Below, one piece after another: positions 46,400 to 55,724 of a stretch of 64,000 nucleotides of DNA. This stretch comes from Janthinobacterium sp. 17J80-10. Its GTDB lineage: Bacteria > Pseudomonadota > Gammaproteobacteria > Burkholderiales > Burkholderiaceae_D. The position numbers were made by a program, and so were the translations under genes. The DNA is taken from assembly GCF_004114795.1 (NCBI RefSeq), contig NZ_CP035311.1, positions 992,001 through 1,056,000 of the forward strand, read 5' to 3'. Positions within the stretch are counted from its first letter, which is position 1, and every line of letters starts with the position of its first letter. The notes under the pieces were generated by a model. The model was not told where the DNA came from and searched no databases. It worked only from the letters and a program-made list of their open reading frames with translations.

Positions 46400-48496
46400 A
46401 TGAATTTATTTTTTGAAGAATCCGGCGATTTCAAGGCGGGTACCGTCCTCTCCCAGCAAGGCGAGGCTTACCAGGTCGAACTTGCCAGCGGCAAGCGAAG
46501 CAAGGTCAAGGCCAAGGATGTGCTGCTGCAATTCGCTTCGCCCGAGCCGGCGCAGCTGTTGCAGCAGGCGCAGGCGCTGGCTGCCGAGCTCGAACTGGAC
46601 TTCCTGTGGGAAGTGGCGGGCCAGGATGAATTCGGCTTCGCCGAACTGGGCGCAGAGTATTTTGGCCATGCGCCGCTGCCGCACGAAGCTGCCAGTCTTT
46701 TGCTGAAACTGCATGGCGCCCCCATGTATTTTTACCGCAAGGGCAAGGGGCGCTACAAGGCCGCGCCGGAAGCTTCCCTGAAAGCCGCACTCGCCGGCCT
46801 GGAAAAAAAGAAGCAGCAGGCGTTGCTGCAGGTACAGTATGTCGACGAATTGAAGGCTGGGCGCTTGCCCGAGGCATTGCGCGGGCAAGTACGCCAGCTG
46901 CTGTTCAAGCCGGACAAGAACAGCATCGAATACAAGGCGCTGGAGGCTGCCTGCGACGAAATGCAGACCAGTCCGGCGCGCCTCATGCTGGCGGTTGGCG
47001 GCATGGCCTCGCCCAAGGACCTGCACTTTTCCCGATTCCTGCTGGAGCATTTTCCGAAGGGGAGCGGTTTTCCCGCTGTGCAGGTGCCGCCATTGCCTGA
47101 TTTGCCTGTTGCAGCTGTCGAGGCGTTTTCCATCGATGACGTGACTACCACTGAAATCGACGACGCCTTGTCGGTGACGGCGCTGGAAGATGGCAAACTG
47201 AAAATCGGCATTCATATCGCCGCGCCGGCACTGGGCATCCGTCGCAATGATGCGATCGAGGCGATTGCGCGGCAGCGCATGTCCACGGTCTACATGCCGG
47301 GCGAAAAAATCACCATGCTGCCGGACGACGTCGTGGGGGCGTTCACCCTGGACGCGGGTGCAGCCCGTCCGGCCGTATCTCTGTATGCCACCGTGGATCC
47401 GCAGGACTGGAGCGTGCTGGCGACCGAAACCCGGGTCGAAATGGTGCCGATTGTCGCCAACCTGCGCCACAACGAGCTCGATGAGCAAGTGACGGAAGAG
47501 GCGCTGGCCAGTGGCACGGGTGACTACCCGCACCGGCGCGAACTTTCGCTGCTATGGCAGTGGGCCCAGGTGCTGGAGCGGGCACGCATGGCCAAGCGCG
47601 AAAGTTTCGGTCTCAAGCCCGAGCAGGCGAACCGCGTCGATTTTAATTTTTATGTCGAAGATGATGTCGTCACGATCGTGCGCCGCAAGCGCGGCGCGCC
47701 ACTGGACAAGATCGTCGCCGAATTGATGATCTTCGCCAACAGCAGTTGGGGCAAGCTCATGCACGAGCATGGCGTGCCCGGCATTTACCGCTGCCAGGGC
47801 GGCGGCAATGGCGGCTGGGCGGCACGCATGCAGGTGCGCATGCAGACCCACGCGGCGCCGCACCAGGGCCTGGGCGTGGACCAGTACGCCTGGAGCACCT
47901 CGCCCTTGCGCCGGTACACCGACCTCGTCAACCAGTGGCAAATCCTCGCCTGCATCGAGCATGGCGTAACCGCGCCGTTGGCGGCGCCTTTCAAGCCACG
48001 GGATGCCGACTTGTTCGCGATTGTTTCGGCATTCGATGCCGCCTATGGCGCCTATGCGGATTTCCAGACCAATATGGAGCGCTACTGGTGCCTGCGCTGG
48101 CTTGAGCAAAACGAGGCGCGTCGCGTCGACGCCGTGGTGCTGAAAGAAGAAGTGCTGCGCCTGGTCGATATTCCCCTGATTGTCCGCCTGCCCGGCATGC
48201 CGGCCGCACCGCGAGGTAGCCAGGTCCGGCTCGACCTGCTGCGCTGGGATGAAGTCGAGTTGACCGTGGAAGCGCGCCTGATCGAGGTCTTGCCGATGGA
48301 GGCCGATGCCGCCATCGCCGAAGAAGTGCTCGACGAAGCGATACTGGATGAGCCGGCTGAAGCCCTGGTCGAAGCTGAGGCTGAAGTCGAGGCCGATAGC
48401 GAAATGACCACGAAGCCGCTCGAGGCAGGCCCGGGCGGCGATGTTAACAGTGTCGCTGCAGCGACAGATTCGGCATCAGAAGCGGACAATCGTTAA
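46400..48496 (+). CDS. RNB-domain 3'-5' exoribonuclease (RNase II/R family)
   Basis: The 698-residue protein has an N-terminal region distinct from E. coli RNase II, then an RNB catalytic domain with the clustered aspartates SIDDVTTTEIDDAL (about residues 243-258) and the segments IHIAAPALG, MPGEKITMLPDD and PLRRYTDLVN. These enzymes degrade RNA processively from the 3' end. The last 80 residues are acidic (many Glu/Asp) and probably disordered. I see no clear C-terminal S1 domain. It lies 8 bp after ubiC and overlaps or abuts the TonB-like gene. Whether it replaces RNase R or RNase II here is open. Confidence 0.88.
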   Translation: MNLFFEESGDFKAGTVLSQQGEAYQVELASGKRSKVKAKDVLLQFASPEPAQLLQQAQALAAELELDFLWEVAGQDEFGFAELGAEYFGHAPLPHEAASLLLKLHGAPMYFYRKGKGRYKAAPEASLKAALAGLEKKKQQALLQVQYVDELKAGRLPEALRGQVRQLLFKPDKNSIEYKALEAACDEMQTSPARLMLAVGGMASPKDLHFSRFLLEHFPKGSGFPAVQVPPLPDLPVAAVEAFSIDDVTTTEIDDALSVTALEDGKLKIGIHIAAPALGIRRNDAIEAIARQRMSTVYMPGEKITMLPDDVVGAFTLDAGAARPAVSLYATVDPQDWSVLATETRVEMVPIVANLRHNELDEQVTEEALASGTGDYPHRRELSLLWQWAQVLERARMAKRESFGLKPEQANRVDFNFYVEDDVVTIVRRKRGAPLDKIVAELMIFANSSWGKLMHEHGVPGIYRCQGGGNGGWAARMQVRMQTHAAPHQGLGVDQYAWSTSPLRRYTDLVNQWQILACIEHGVTAPLAAPFKPRDADLFAIVSAFDAAYGAYADFQTNMERYWCLRWLEQNEARRVDAVVLKEEVLRLVDIPLIVRLPGMPAAPRGSQVRLDLLRWDEVELTVEARLIEVLPMEADAAIAEEVLDEAILDEPAEALVEAEAEVEADSEMTTKPLEAGPGGDVNSVAAATDSASEADNR

Positions 48497-48560
48497 AGTA
48501 GGGCAAAAACCACTGGCCTTTATCGTAAAATCCTTTTTTCAATTGCCTCTCAGCACGCGT

Positions 48561-49448
48561 GTGAAGTCACTGTCGCAAAACCTGCCGCTTACCATCGCTG
48601 TCACTGTTTCCGTGGTGCTGCACGCCACATTGCTGGCGGTACGCTTCACGGCACCGGAAGCTTTCAAGTTCAAGCCGGCAGACCCGGGCCTGGAAGTCAT
48701 CCTGGTCAATGCCAAACATGACAAAAAGCCGGTCAAGGCGCAGGCGCTGGCGCAGGCCAACCTGGATGGTGGCGGCAATGCCGATGCCGGCCGCGCCACA
48801 TCGCCCTTGCCGGACTTGCAAAAGTCTGAGGATGGCGAGAGTGCAAAAGCGGCCAAGCGCCGTATCGTCGAACTGGAAGAACAGCAGCGAAAACTGCTCG
48901 ACCAGATGAAAAAGAAAACGCCGGTGGCGATTCCGCATGTCACTGAAACGGTCAAGCCGCGTGAACTGCCGCAGCCGGATGGCGCCGATATGCTCGACAG
49001 TGCCAAGATCATCGCGCGGCAGGAAGCGGAGATCAACCGCCGCATCCAGGACGAGAACAGCCGCCCGCGCAAGACCCGGATCAGCCCGAGTACCCAGGAA
49101 GTCGGCTACGCAATGTACTACGATGGCGTCAAACGACGCATCGAGAGTATCGGCACCCTGAACTTTCCGCAGAAGGATGGCAAGAAGCTCTACGGCGAGC
49201 TGGTGATATCGATCCCGATTTTCCAGGATGGCAGCATTTATGAACGGGAGGGCGGCCCCCAGGTGGAGCATTCCTCCGGTAATCCGGCTCTGGATGAGGC
49301 GGCCAAGCGCATCGTGCGTCGTGCGGCGCCATTCGCGCGCTTTCCCAAAAACATGCGCTCGACCGACAAGGATGACATCTGGATTGTCTATACCCGCTTC
49401 AAGTTCACCCGCGAAGAAGCCCTCGAGACTGAATTGCGCGGCAATTGA
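48561..49448 (+). CDS. TonB/TolA-like energy transducer
   Basis: The protein of about 295 residues has an N-terminal membrane anchor (LPLTIAVTVSVVLHATLLAVRF), a charged helical middle (about residues 100-190; ELEEQQRKLLDQMKKKT) and a C-terminal TonB-type domain (YDGVKRRIESIGTLNFP ... IWIVYTRFKF). TonB proteins transmit inner-membrane energy to outer-membrane transporters. No exbB/exbD genes are next to it. The start is uncertain: GTG 48561 is chosen because it begins just before the anchor; TTG 48543 and codons back to 48441 are also open. The RNB-tonB-aroE-mtgA order is typical for the group. Confidence 0.8.
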   Translation: MKSLSQNLPLTIAVTVSVVLHATLLAVRFTAPEAFKFKPADPGLEVILVNAKHDKKPVKAQALAQANLDGGGNADAGRATSPLPDLQKSEDGESAKAAKRRIVELEEQQRKLLDQMKKKTPVAIPHVTETVKPRELPQPDGADMLDSAKIIARQEAEINRRIQDENSRPRKTRISPSTQEVGYAMYYDGVKRRIESIGTLNFPQKDGKKLYGELVISIPIFQDGSIYEREGGPQVEHSSGNPALDEAAKRIVRRAAPFARFPKNMRSTDKDDIWIVYTRFKFTREEALETELRGN

Positions 49449-49489
49449 ACGTCATCCCTTGCTGCCACCATTGACGACCCAGATTGATC

Positions 49490-50305
49490 ATGACTGACCG
49501 CTACGCCGTCTTCGGCAATCCCATCGCCCACAGCAAGTCCCCCGAAATCCACGCCCGTTTTGCAGCACAGACCGGGCAGGATATCCAGTACGAGCGCTTG
49601 CTGGCCCCGCTCGACGGCTTTGCCGCCAGTGTGCGGGCATTCATGCATGGCGGCGGCAAGGGCGCCAATGTGACCGTGCCTTTCAAGCTCGAAGCCTACG
49701 ATCTTGCTGGCGAACTGACTGATCGCGCGCGCGCTGCCGGTGCCGTCAATACCTTGAGTTTCGAGAATGGCGCCATTCGCGGCGACAATACCGATGGTGT
49801 CGGCCTGGTGAGCGATATTGTCGCCAATGCCAAGGTGGCGATTGGCGGCCGCCGCGTGCTTCTGCTGGGAGCGGGCGGAGCCGCCCGAGGCGTGATATTG
49901 CCGCTCCTGGAACAACGTCCGGGGCAACTTGTCGTCGCCAACCGAACTGCGGCGCGGGCGCAGGAACTGGCCGCACAGTTCGACGGGCGCCTGCAAGCCT
50001 GCGCGTTCGAGGATTTGCAAGGCGTGTTTGATCTGGTGGTCAATGCCACCTCTGCCAGCCTGTCCGGCGACGTGCCGCCGCTGGCGCCGGGTCTGTTCGG
50101 TCCGCAAACGCTGGCCTACGACATGATGTACGGCAAAGAGCCGACCGCGTTCATGCGTTTCGCTGCGCTGCACGGCGCCCATGTGCGCGACGGCCTTGGC
50201 ATGCTGGTGGAGCAGGCCGCCGAGGCTTTCTGCATCTGGCGCGGCGTGCGTCCGGCCACGGCCGCCGTGTATGCCGACTTGCGGTCGCAGTTGCAGCAGC
50301 CATGA
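49490..50305 (+). CDS. aroE: Shikimate dehydrogenase AroE
   Basis: AroE reduces 3-dehydroshikimate to shikimate with NADPH. The 271-residue protein starts [18 protein letters not shown], with the substrate-binding SKS, catalytic K66 (NVTVPFK), the catalytic aspartate in GDNTDGVGL, and the NADP-binding loop [11 protein letters not shown] followed by [11 protein letters not shown]. The ATG at 49490 fits the family; a TTG two codons earlier is possible. mtgA overlaps its end by four bases (ATGA). Confidence 0.97.
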   Translation: MTDRYAVFGNPIAHSKSPEIHARFAAQTGQDIQYERLLAPLDGFAASVRAFMHGGGKGANVTVPFKLEAYDLAGELTDRARAAGAVNTLSFENGAIRGDNTDGVGLVSDIVANAKVAIGGRRVLLLGAGGAARGVILPLLEQRPGQLVVANRTAARAQELAAQFDGRLQACAFEDLQGVFDLVVNATSASLSGDVPPLAPGLFGPQTLAYDMMYGKEPTAFMRFAALHGAHVRDGLGMLVEQAAEAFCIWRGVRPATAAVYADLRSQLQQP

Positions 50306-50997
50306 AGCTGCCGCGCAAGCTATTGTTCTGGCTGTTTTTCGCGCCTGTGGCGCTGGTCCTGCTGGTGCAATTGTATTTTTTCCTGCAGATCGGCTGGTGG
50401 GTGCACTTCAATCCGGCTACCACCAGTTTCATGCGTCAGCAGCGCGCCGTTCTCCAGGAAAAAAATCCCGATTTTCAGCTGAAGCACAAATGGGTGCCGT
50501 ACCAGCAAATCTCCCGCAATCTCAAGCGCGCCATCATCGCCTCCGAAGACGCCAACTTCTCCGAGCATGAAGGCGTGGATTGGGACGCACTGCAAAAGGC
50601 CTACGAAAAGAATATCCGCAAGGGCAAGGTGGTATCGGGAGGCTCGACCATCACGCAGCAGCTTGCCAAGAACCTGTTCCTCTCCGGTGAACGTAGTTAC
50701 TTGCGCAAGGCGCAGGAATTCGTGATTGCCTACATGCTCGAATTCTGGATGAGCAAGGAAAGGATTTTCGAGATTTACCTGAACGTGGTCGAGTGGGGCA
50801 ACGGCGTGTTTGGCGCCGAGGCCGCTGCGCGTCACTACTTCGGCACCACTGCAGCGAATCTGACGGCAAGCCAGGCGGCGCGGCTTGCCGTCATGTTGCC
50901 CAATCCGCGGTTTTTTGACAAGAATCGCGGCAGTGCTTACCTGACGCGTCGCGCCGGCCTGATCCTGCGCCGCATGGGTTCGGCCGAACTGCCGTAA
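50302..50997 (+). CDS. mtgA: Monofunctional peptidoglycan glycosyltransferase MtgA
   Basis: MtgA polymerises lipid II into glycan strands without a transpeptidase domain. The 231-residue protein has one N-terminal membrane helix (about residues 10-30) and a GT51 domain with the catalytic E82 ([12 protein letters not shown]), [15 protein letters not shown] and the [17 protein letters not shown] motif. It overlaps aroE (ATGA), so the TonB-like gene, aroE and mtgA are likely one unit. Confidence 0.97.
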   Translation: MKLPRKLLFWLFFAPVALVLLVQLYFFLQIGWWVHFNPATTSFMRQQRAVLQEKNPDFQLKHKWVPYQQISRNLKRAIIASEDANFSEHEGVDWDALQKAYEKNIRKGKVVSGGSTITQQLAKNLFLSGERSYLRKAQEFVIAYMLEFWMSKERIFEIYLNVVEWGNGVFGAEAAARHYFGTTAANLTASQAARLAVMLPNPRFFDKNRGSAYLTRRAGLILRRMGSAELP

Positions 50998-51343
50998 GGG
51001 CGCCTGACCGCGCCAGATTTCCTGATGGCGCAAAGCCTGCGAATGACGCTTGCTTGTCGAGATCGTTAAACGTACACTTGCGCTGTTTTCGTTTTCTGGA
51101 GACCCGACTTGGGTAGTCCTACATCAAGTGACTGGCCGCGATTACGCAGTCGGTCGGCGAGACGGCGTTTCATGTAACTGTCATAAAGCGCCTCTCGCCA
51201 GCGGATTTGTCCGATGAGACAAGTCCTTGCGCGGGCAGGCGCGTCCAGGCCGTTGTCAGGCCGTGCCCCCCTGTTTTTATTCGACTTGCAGGTCACGCTG
51301 CAGGCTGCGCCGTTGGTGATGTCGCTGGTGGCTGGGAGAGTGC
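50998..51343. other. Leader/intergenic region between mtgA and corA
   Basis: This 346-bp gap has no recognised gene or named riboswitch. It contains several short inverted repeats, for example GACTG...CAGTC around 51130-51152, and a 45-codon open frame (51214-51351) that overlaps the corA start by 8 bp. The corA promoter is not obvious. The length suggests a regulated leader. Confidence 0.45.
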
Positions 51344-52309
51344 ATGATTAACGTATTCATTTTGCAAAACGGCCGCTTGAATCAGGTCAACATCGATAGC
51401 CGGTCTGACCTGGAAAAACTCGCGCCGGTCTGGGTCGACCTGACCGATCCGAATGACGAGGAACGCTCCTGGGTCAAGAGCATTTACGGCGTGACCCTGC
51501 CGGGCGAAGACGAGGTCAAGGATATCGAGGCGTCGGCCCGTTATTACGAAGCCGAGAACGGCGACCTGCATTTGCGCACGGACTTCCTGCTGGACGAGGA
51601 TGAGGGCCCGGCGCGGGTGATTACGGTCGCCTTCATCCTGGCGAGAAACGTGCTGTTCTCAGTGCATACCGATGATTTGCCGGTGTTTCGCCTGGTGCGC
51701 CTGCGAGCGCGCTCGCGGCCAGGCTCCATCGAGGATTACAAGGATGTGTTGCTGGACCTGTACGCGACCGATGCCGAGTATTCGGCAGATGCGCTCGAGG
51801 GGATTTATCAGAGCCTGGAAGAGGTGAGTCGCAGCGTCCTGAAAAAAGACTTCAGCGACCAGGACGCGGCATCGGCGCTGAACGCCATCGCCCACGAGGA
51901 AGACTTGAACGGGCGCATCCGCCGCAATATGATGGATACCCGGCGCGCCGTCGGTTACCTGATGCGCGGGCGCTTGCTGAACGCAGAGCAGTTCGACGAA
52001 GCGCGGCAGATCTTGCGCGACATCGAGTCGCTCGACGGTCACACAGCGTTCCTGTTCGACAAGATCAACTTCCTGATGGACGCCACCGTCGGTTTCATCA
52101 ACATCAACCAGAACAAGATCATCAAGATCTTTTCGGTGGCCTCGGTGGCATTCCTGCCCCCAACCCTGATCGCCAGCATCTATGGCATGAATTTCAAGCT
52201 CCTGCCGGAACTGAACTGGGAGTGGGGTTATCCCTTCGCCATTTCGTTGATGCTGGCCAGCGCGATTGCGCCGTTTGCCTACTTCAAGCGGCGCGGCTGG
52301 CTGAAGTAA
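51344..52309 (+). CDS. corA: Magnesium/cobalt transporter CorA
   Basis: CorA is the pentameric magnesium channel of the inner membrane. The 321-residue protein has a long cytoplasmic alpha/beta domain and two C-terminal membrane helices; the signature GMN is present (SIYGMNFKLLPEL) between them, and the end is rich in basic residues (KRRGW). The ATG at 51344 has GGGAG upstream. The stop lies 12 bp from the convergent hemL stop. Transport of Co or Ni cannot be excluded from sequence. Confidence 0.96.
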   Translation: MINVFILQNGRLNQVNIDSRSDLEKLAPVWVDLTDPNDEERSWVKSIYGVTLPGEDEVKDIEASARYYEAENGDLHLRTDFLLDEDEGPARVITVAFILARNVLFSVHTDDLPVFRLVRLRARSRPGSIEDYKDVLLDLYATDAEYSADALEGIYQSLEEVSRSVLKKDFSDQDAASALNAIAHEEDLNGRIRRNMMDTRRAVGYLMRGRLLNAEQFDEARQILRDIESLDGHTAFLFDKINFLMDATVGFININQNKIIKIFSVASVAFLPPTLIASIYGMNFKLLPELNWEWGYPFAISLMLASAIAPFAYFKRRGWLK

Positions 52310-52321
52310 GGGGGGGCAGGG

Positions 52322-53605
52322 TCAGGCGAGGCTGGCGAAGACCTTGCGCGCCGCCTCGACGGTCGCATCGATAGTGGCATCGTCATGTTGGGCCGACACG
52401 AATCCTGCCTCGAACGCCGCCGGCGCGAAAAAGTGCCCGGCGTCCAGCATCGCGTGGAAGAAACGGTTGAATTTCTCGCGGTCGGTTTTCATCATTGCCG
52501 CATAGCTGTCAGGTTTGCTGTCCAGGAAGTAGATGCCGAACATGCCGCCCACCGAATCGGCGCAAAACGCCACGCCGGCGTCGGCGGCTGCCGCGCTCAT
52601 GCCTTGCACCAGGCGGCTTGTCTGGCGCGTCAGTGATTCAAAGAAGCCCGGCGCCTGGATCAGTTTCAGGGTGGCGAGGCCGGCGGCCACGGCCACCGGA
52701 TTGCCCGAGAGGGTGCCAGCCTGGTAGACGGGGCCGACCGGCGCCATATGTTGCATCAATTCCCGCTTGCCGCCGAACGCCGCCACGGGCAATCCGCCGC
52801 CGATGACCTTGCCCAGTGCGGTGATATCCGGCGTGATGCCATACAAAGACTGCGCGCCATGCAAGGCGGAGCGGAATCCCGACATCACCTCGTCCATGAT
52901 CAGCACCGCGCCGTATTGCGTGCACAGGCGGCGCATGGCGCCGAGGAACTCAGGCGTGGCGCGCACCAGGTTCATGTTGCCGGCGATCGGTTCGACAATC
53001 ACGCAGGCGATTTCATCGCCCATCTGCTCGAAGGCTTCTTCCAGTTGGGCGGTGTTGTTGTAGTCGAGCACCACGGTGTGCTGGACGAAGTCGGCCGGCA
53101 CGCCGGCGGAGGTCGGGTTGCCGAACGTAAGCAGGCCGCTGCCGGCTTTCACCAGCAAGGAGTCGGCATGGCCGTGATAGCAGCCTTCAAACTTGACGAT
53201 CTTGTCGCGGCCGGTGGCGCCGCGGGCCAGGCGCAACGCACTCATGGTGGCTTCTGTGCCGGACGATACCAGCCGCACCTGTTCGATCGACGGGACGAGG
53301 CGGCAGATCTCCTCCGCCATCTCGATTTCCGCTTCAGTCGGTGCGCCAAAGCTCAGGCCTTTTACGGCAGCATCCTGCACGGCCTTGACCACATCCGGGT
53401 GGGCATGGCCGACGATCGCCGGTCCCCACGAGCCCATGTAATCGGTGTAGCGCTTGCCGTCGGCATCCCACACGTAGGGGCCTTCGGCATGGGTGATGAA
53501 TCGGGGCGTGCCGCCCACCGAGCGGAAGGCGCGAACGGGAGAGTTGACGCCGCCCGGCGTCGTGCGCTGGGCGCGTTCCATCAGGATATCGTTTTTGGAT
53601 GTCAT
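52322..53605 (-). CDS. hemL: Glutamate-1-semialdehyde 2,1-aminomutase HemL
   Basis: HemL makes 5-aminolevulinate from glutamate semialdehyde in the C5 route to haem. The 427-residue class III aminotransferase starts [22 protein letters not shown] (ATG 53605; the open frame extends upstream through the thiD-like gene without similarity). The PLP-binding pieces are MDEVMSGFR and the Schiff-base lysine in [17 protein letters not shown]. It lies 43 bp after the ThiD-like gene. Confidence 0.97.
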   Translation of the reverse strand: MTSKNDILMERAQRTTPGGVNSPVRAFRSVGGTPRFITHAEGPYVWDADGKRYTDYMGSWGPAIVGHAHPDVVKAVQDAAVKGLSFGAPTEAEIEMAEEICRLVPSIEQVRLVSSGTEATMSALRLARGATGRDKIVKFEGCYHGHADSLLVKAGSGLLTFGNPTSAGVPADFVQHTVVLDYNNTAQLEEAFEQMGDEIACVIVEPIAGNMNLVRATPEFLGAMRRLCTQYGAVLIMDEVMSGFRSALHGAQSLYGITPDITALGKVIGGGLPVAAFGGKRELMQHMAPVGPVYQAGTLSGNPVAVAAGLATLKLIQAPGFFESLTRQTSRLVQGMSAAAADAGVAFCADSVGGMFGIYFLDSKPDSYAAMMKTDREKFNRFFHAMLDAGHFFAPAAFEAGFVSAQHDDATIDATVEAARKVFASLA

Positions 53606-53648
53606 GCTGTATTCGGAAAAAAAGTGATCGATAATTTGGCGAAAGGCC

Positions 53649-54500
53649 TTACTGGGGCGGAACTTCGGCGTCCCCGGCAGGCGCATCTTCAGGGTCCCGC
53701 GTCCAGAAATAGCGGTCGGGCACCAGTTTGCCCATGCCCAGGCGGTGCGCGTTGGTGAGCGCCGCGACGGTGAATTCCTGCGCCTCGAAGATGGCCTCGG
53801 GCACTTCCAGGCCATTGGCCAGCAGGGCAGCGATGGTGGCCGACAGGGTGGTGCCAGCGCCGCTAAAGGAGCCGGAAATACGTTGCCAGTTATCCTGGCG
53901 CACCACGCCGCTGTCGGAAAACAGCGTATTGGCGACATCGTGCACATCCGTCGGGGTGCCGGTGACGAAGAGGTACTCGCAACCGAGGTCGATGATGCGC
54001 AAGGCGTCGACTGTCAGCGAGTCGTCGGTGGTCGGTTCGCGCCAGGTTTCGGCCAGGCGCCCGAGCTCAACCGCGGAGACCACCAACACCGTGGTTTGCG
54101 GAATCAGCAATTCGCGGATGGCTACCAGTAAATCTTCACTATCTTCGCTGCGGTCTGGCAAGGCAGACAGAAAAGGATCGAGAATGAGTGGAATATCCGG
54201 ATAATCCGCGACGATTTCAGCAATTGCCGAAACATTTTCGATGCTGCCGACGGTGCCGACCTTGAAGGCTGCGACCGGCATATCCTCCAGGACCACGCGT
54301 GCCTGGTCCGCTACGCAGTCGACATCGATCACCTGGCTATCTTCGATCCGGGTGGTGTCGCCGATCAGGAGTGCAGTGACCACGGACAAACCGTGGCATC
54401 CCATCGCGGCAAATGAGGCCAGATCGGCTTGCAGACCCACAGCGCCCACCGGGTCGTTGACATTGAAGCTCAAAATGAGCGGGGAAGTTTGGTTTTGCAC
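53649..54500 (-). CDS. ThiD-like hydroxymethylpyrimidine kinase homologue with altered motifs
   Basis: The 283-residue protein has the ribokinase-like fold of ThiD, which phosphorylates hydroxymethylpyrimidine for thiamin synthesis: [56 protein letters not shown]. Key pieces differ from typical ThiD: the usual GTGCTLS has become GAGTTLS (Thr217 in place of the catalytic Cys), and the N-terminal substrate motif is changed to [10 protein letters not shown]. It is divergent from rubredoxin and upstream of hemL. It may be an active kinase of altered specificity or a regulator. A true thiD would be expected elsewhere. Confidence 0.78.
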   Translation of the reverse strand: MQNQTSPLILSFNVNDPVGAVGLQADLASFAAMGCHGLSVVTALLIGDTTRIEDSQVIDVDCVADQARVVLEDMPVAAFKVGTVGSIENVSAIAEIVADYPDIPLILDPFLSALPDRSEDSEDLLVAIRELLIPQTTVLVVSAVELGRLAETWREPTTDDSLTVDALRIIDLGCEYLFVTGTPTDVHDVANTLFSDSGVVRQDNWQRISGSFSGAGTTLSATIAALLANGLEVPEAIFEAQEFTVAALTNAHRLGMGKLVPDRYFWTRDPEDAPAGDAEVPPQ

Positions 54501-54557
54501 GGCCAGTAGATTAAGATATTCAACTTTCCATTTTACTTGATTGAAGGGCAGTCAACT

Positions 54558-54749
54558 GTGAGTAACGCAACATCGAACGAAGAATTCAAAACCTGGATGT
54601 GCCTGATCTGCGGCTGGGTCTATGACGAAGCCGCCGGCTTGCCGGATGAGGGAATTGCGCCGGGTACGCGCTGGGCGGATGTGCCAATGAATTGGACTTG
54701 CCCGGAGTGTGGTGCTCGTAAGGAAGATTTTGAAATGGTCGTGATTTAA
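54558..54749 (+). CDS. Rubredoxin
   Basis: The 63-residue protein is a rubredoxin, a small electron carrier with one iron held by four cysteines, here CLICGW and CPECGA. The spacing and the WVYDEAAGLPDEGIAPGTRWADVP core are typical. The start is GTG 54558 with GAAGGG upstream; a TTG seven codons earlier is possible. A rubredoxin gene before pilG is a common arrangement in betaproteobacteria, with no known functional tie to pili. Confidence 0.95.
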   Translation: MSNATSNEEFKTWMCLICGWVYDEAAGLPDEGIAPGTRWADVPMNWTCPECGARKEDFEMVVI

Positions 54750-54791
54750 CAAATCGCCGACGTTATGTGTTGCAAGTGTGGGTGGGTTGCA

Positions 54792-54819
54792 TTGCCAATT
54801 GGGAAACTTTTGGTATAAA
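54792..54819 (+). promoter_or_regulatory. Predicted promoter of the pilG cluster
   Basis: A -35 TTGCCA (54792-54797) and a -10 TATAAA (54814-54819, preceded by TGG) are 16 bp apart. They lie about 105 bp before pilG in a 175-bp gap after the rubredoxin gene. Confidence 0.5.
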
Positions 54820-54924
54820 AACCACGGCAAAGGAAAACTCTCGTGCAACGTTGTTCTAAAGCATCTTGCTTTTTGTTACAGTGGAATCGTATATTGGACA
54901 AAATCTGAATGAGAATAAGACGCC

Positions 54925-55326
54925 ATGACAACACCGCAGGATAACGCCGGTATAAAGATTATGGTGATTGACGATAGCAGCACGATTCGCCGATCCGCCG
55001 AGATTTTTCTGGGGCAGGCCGGCTACCAGGTGGTGCTTGCCGAAGACGGCTTCGATGCGCTGGCCAAAATGAACGATCACAAGCCGTCGCTGATTTTCTG
55101 CGACATCCTGATGCCGCGCCTGGATGGATATCAGACCTGCGCGCTCATCAAGAAAAGTGCAAAGTTTCATGCCACGCCTGTCGTCATGCTTTCTTCCAAG
55201 GACGGCCTGTTTGACCGTGCGCGCGGCGCGATGGTCGGCTCGGATGCCTATCTGACCAAGCCGTTTACCAAGGACAGCCTGCTCAAAACCGTAAGCGAAC
55301 ATACAGCACAAGCACTTTCCAAGTAA
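54925..55326 (+). CDS. pilG: Chemotaxis-type response regulator PilG
   Basis: PilG is a stand-alone CheY-like receiver that promotes pilus extension in the Pil-Chp system. The 133-residue protein has the acidic pair DD (16-17), the phosphorylation site D60 (FCDILMPRLDG), a serine in MLSSKDG and the lysine in LTKPF. It opens the pilG-pilH-pilI-pilJ-chpA row and is 22 bp from pilH. Confidence 0.95.
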   Translation: MTTPQDNAGIKIMVIDDSSTIRRSAEIFLGQAGYQVVLAEDGFDALAKMNDHKPSLIFCDILMPRLDGYQTCALIKKSAKFHATPVVMLSSKDGLFDRARGAMVGSDAYLTKPFTKDSLLKTVSEHTAQALSK

Positions 55327-55348
55327 TTTTTTGACGCAAAGGTTGAAG

Positions 55349-55714
55349 ATGTCTATTAAAAAGATTCTTATCGTGGATGACTCGCCGACAGAACGTTATT
55401 TTCTGACGGATATCCTGGTCAAGAACGGCTTTTCGGTATCGACTGCCGAAAACGGCGAAGAGGCCATTGTCAAGATCAAGGCGGACAAGCCACATCTCAT
55501 CCTGATGGATGTGGTGATGCCGGGGCAGAATGGTTTCCAGGTGACGCGGGCGATTTCGCGCGATCCGGAAACCCAGGATGTGCCGATCATCATCTGCACC
55601 AGCAAGAACCAGGAAACCGACCGCATCTGGGGTTTGCGCCAGGGCGCGCGCGACTATGTAGTCAAGCCGGTCGATCCCCAGGAATTGTTGTCGAAGATTG
55701 CCGCACTCGGCTGA
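55349..55714 (+). CDS. pilH: Chemotaxis-type response regulator PilH
   Basis: PilH is the second CheY-like receiver of the Pil-Chp system, thought to counter PilG or act as a phosphate sink and favour retraction. The 121-residue protein has DD (10-11), D54 (ILMDVVMPGQNG), a threonine in ICTSKNQ and the lysine in VVKPVDP. The ATG at 55349 has AAAGGTTG upstream; an in-frame TTG six codons earlier is less likely. It lies 10 bp before pilI. Confidence 0.95.
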   Translation: MSIKKILIVDDSPTERYFLTDILVKNGFSVSTAENGEEAIVKIKADKPHLILMDVVMPGQNGFQVTRAISRDPETQDVPIIICTSKNQETDRIWGLRQGARDYVVKPVDPQELLSKIAALG

Positions 55715-55724
55715 TTGACGCCAA

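Noticed and set aside
50998-51343. Riboswitch upstream of corA (M-box, guanidine or NiCo type)
   Set aside because: I looked for the conserved loops of these classes and could not match any; only generic inverted repeats are present.
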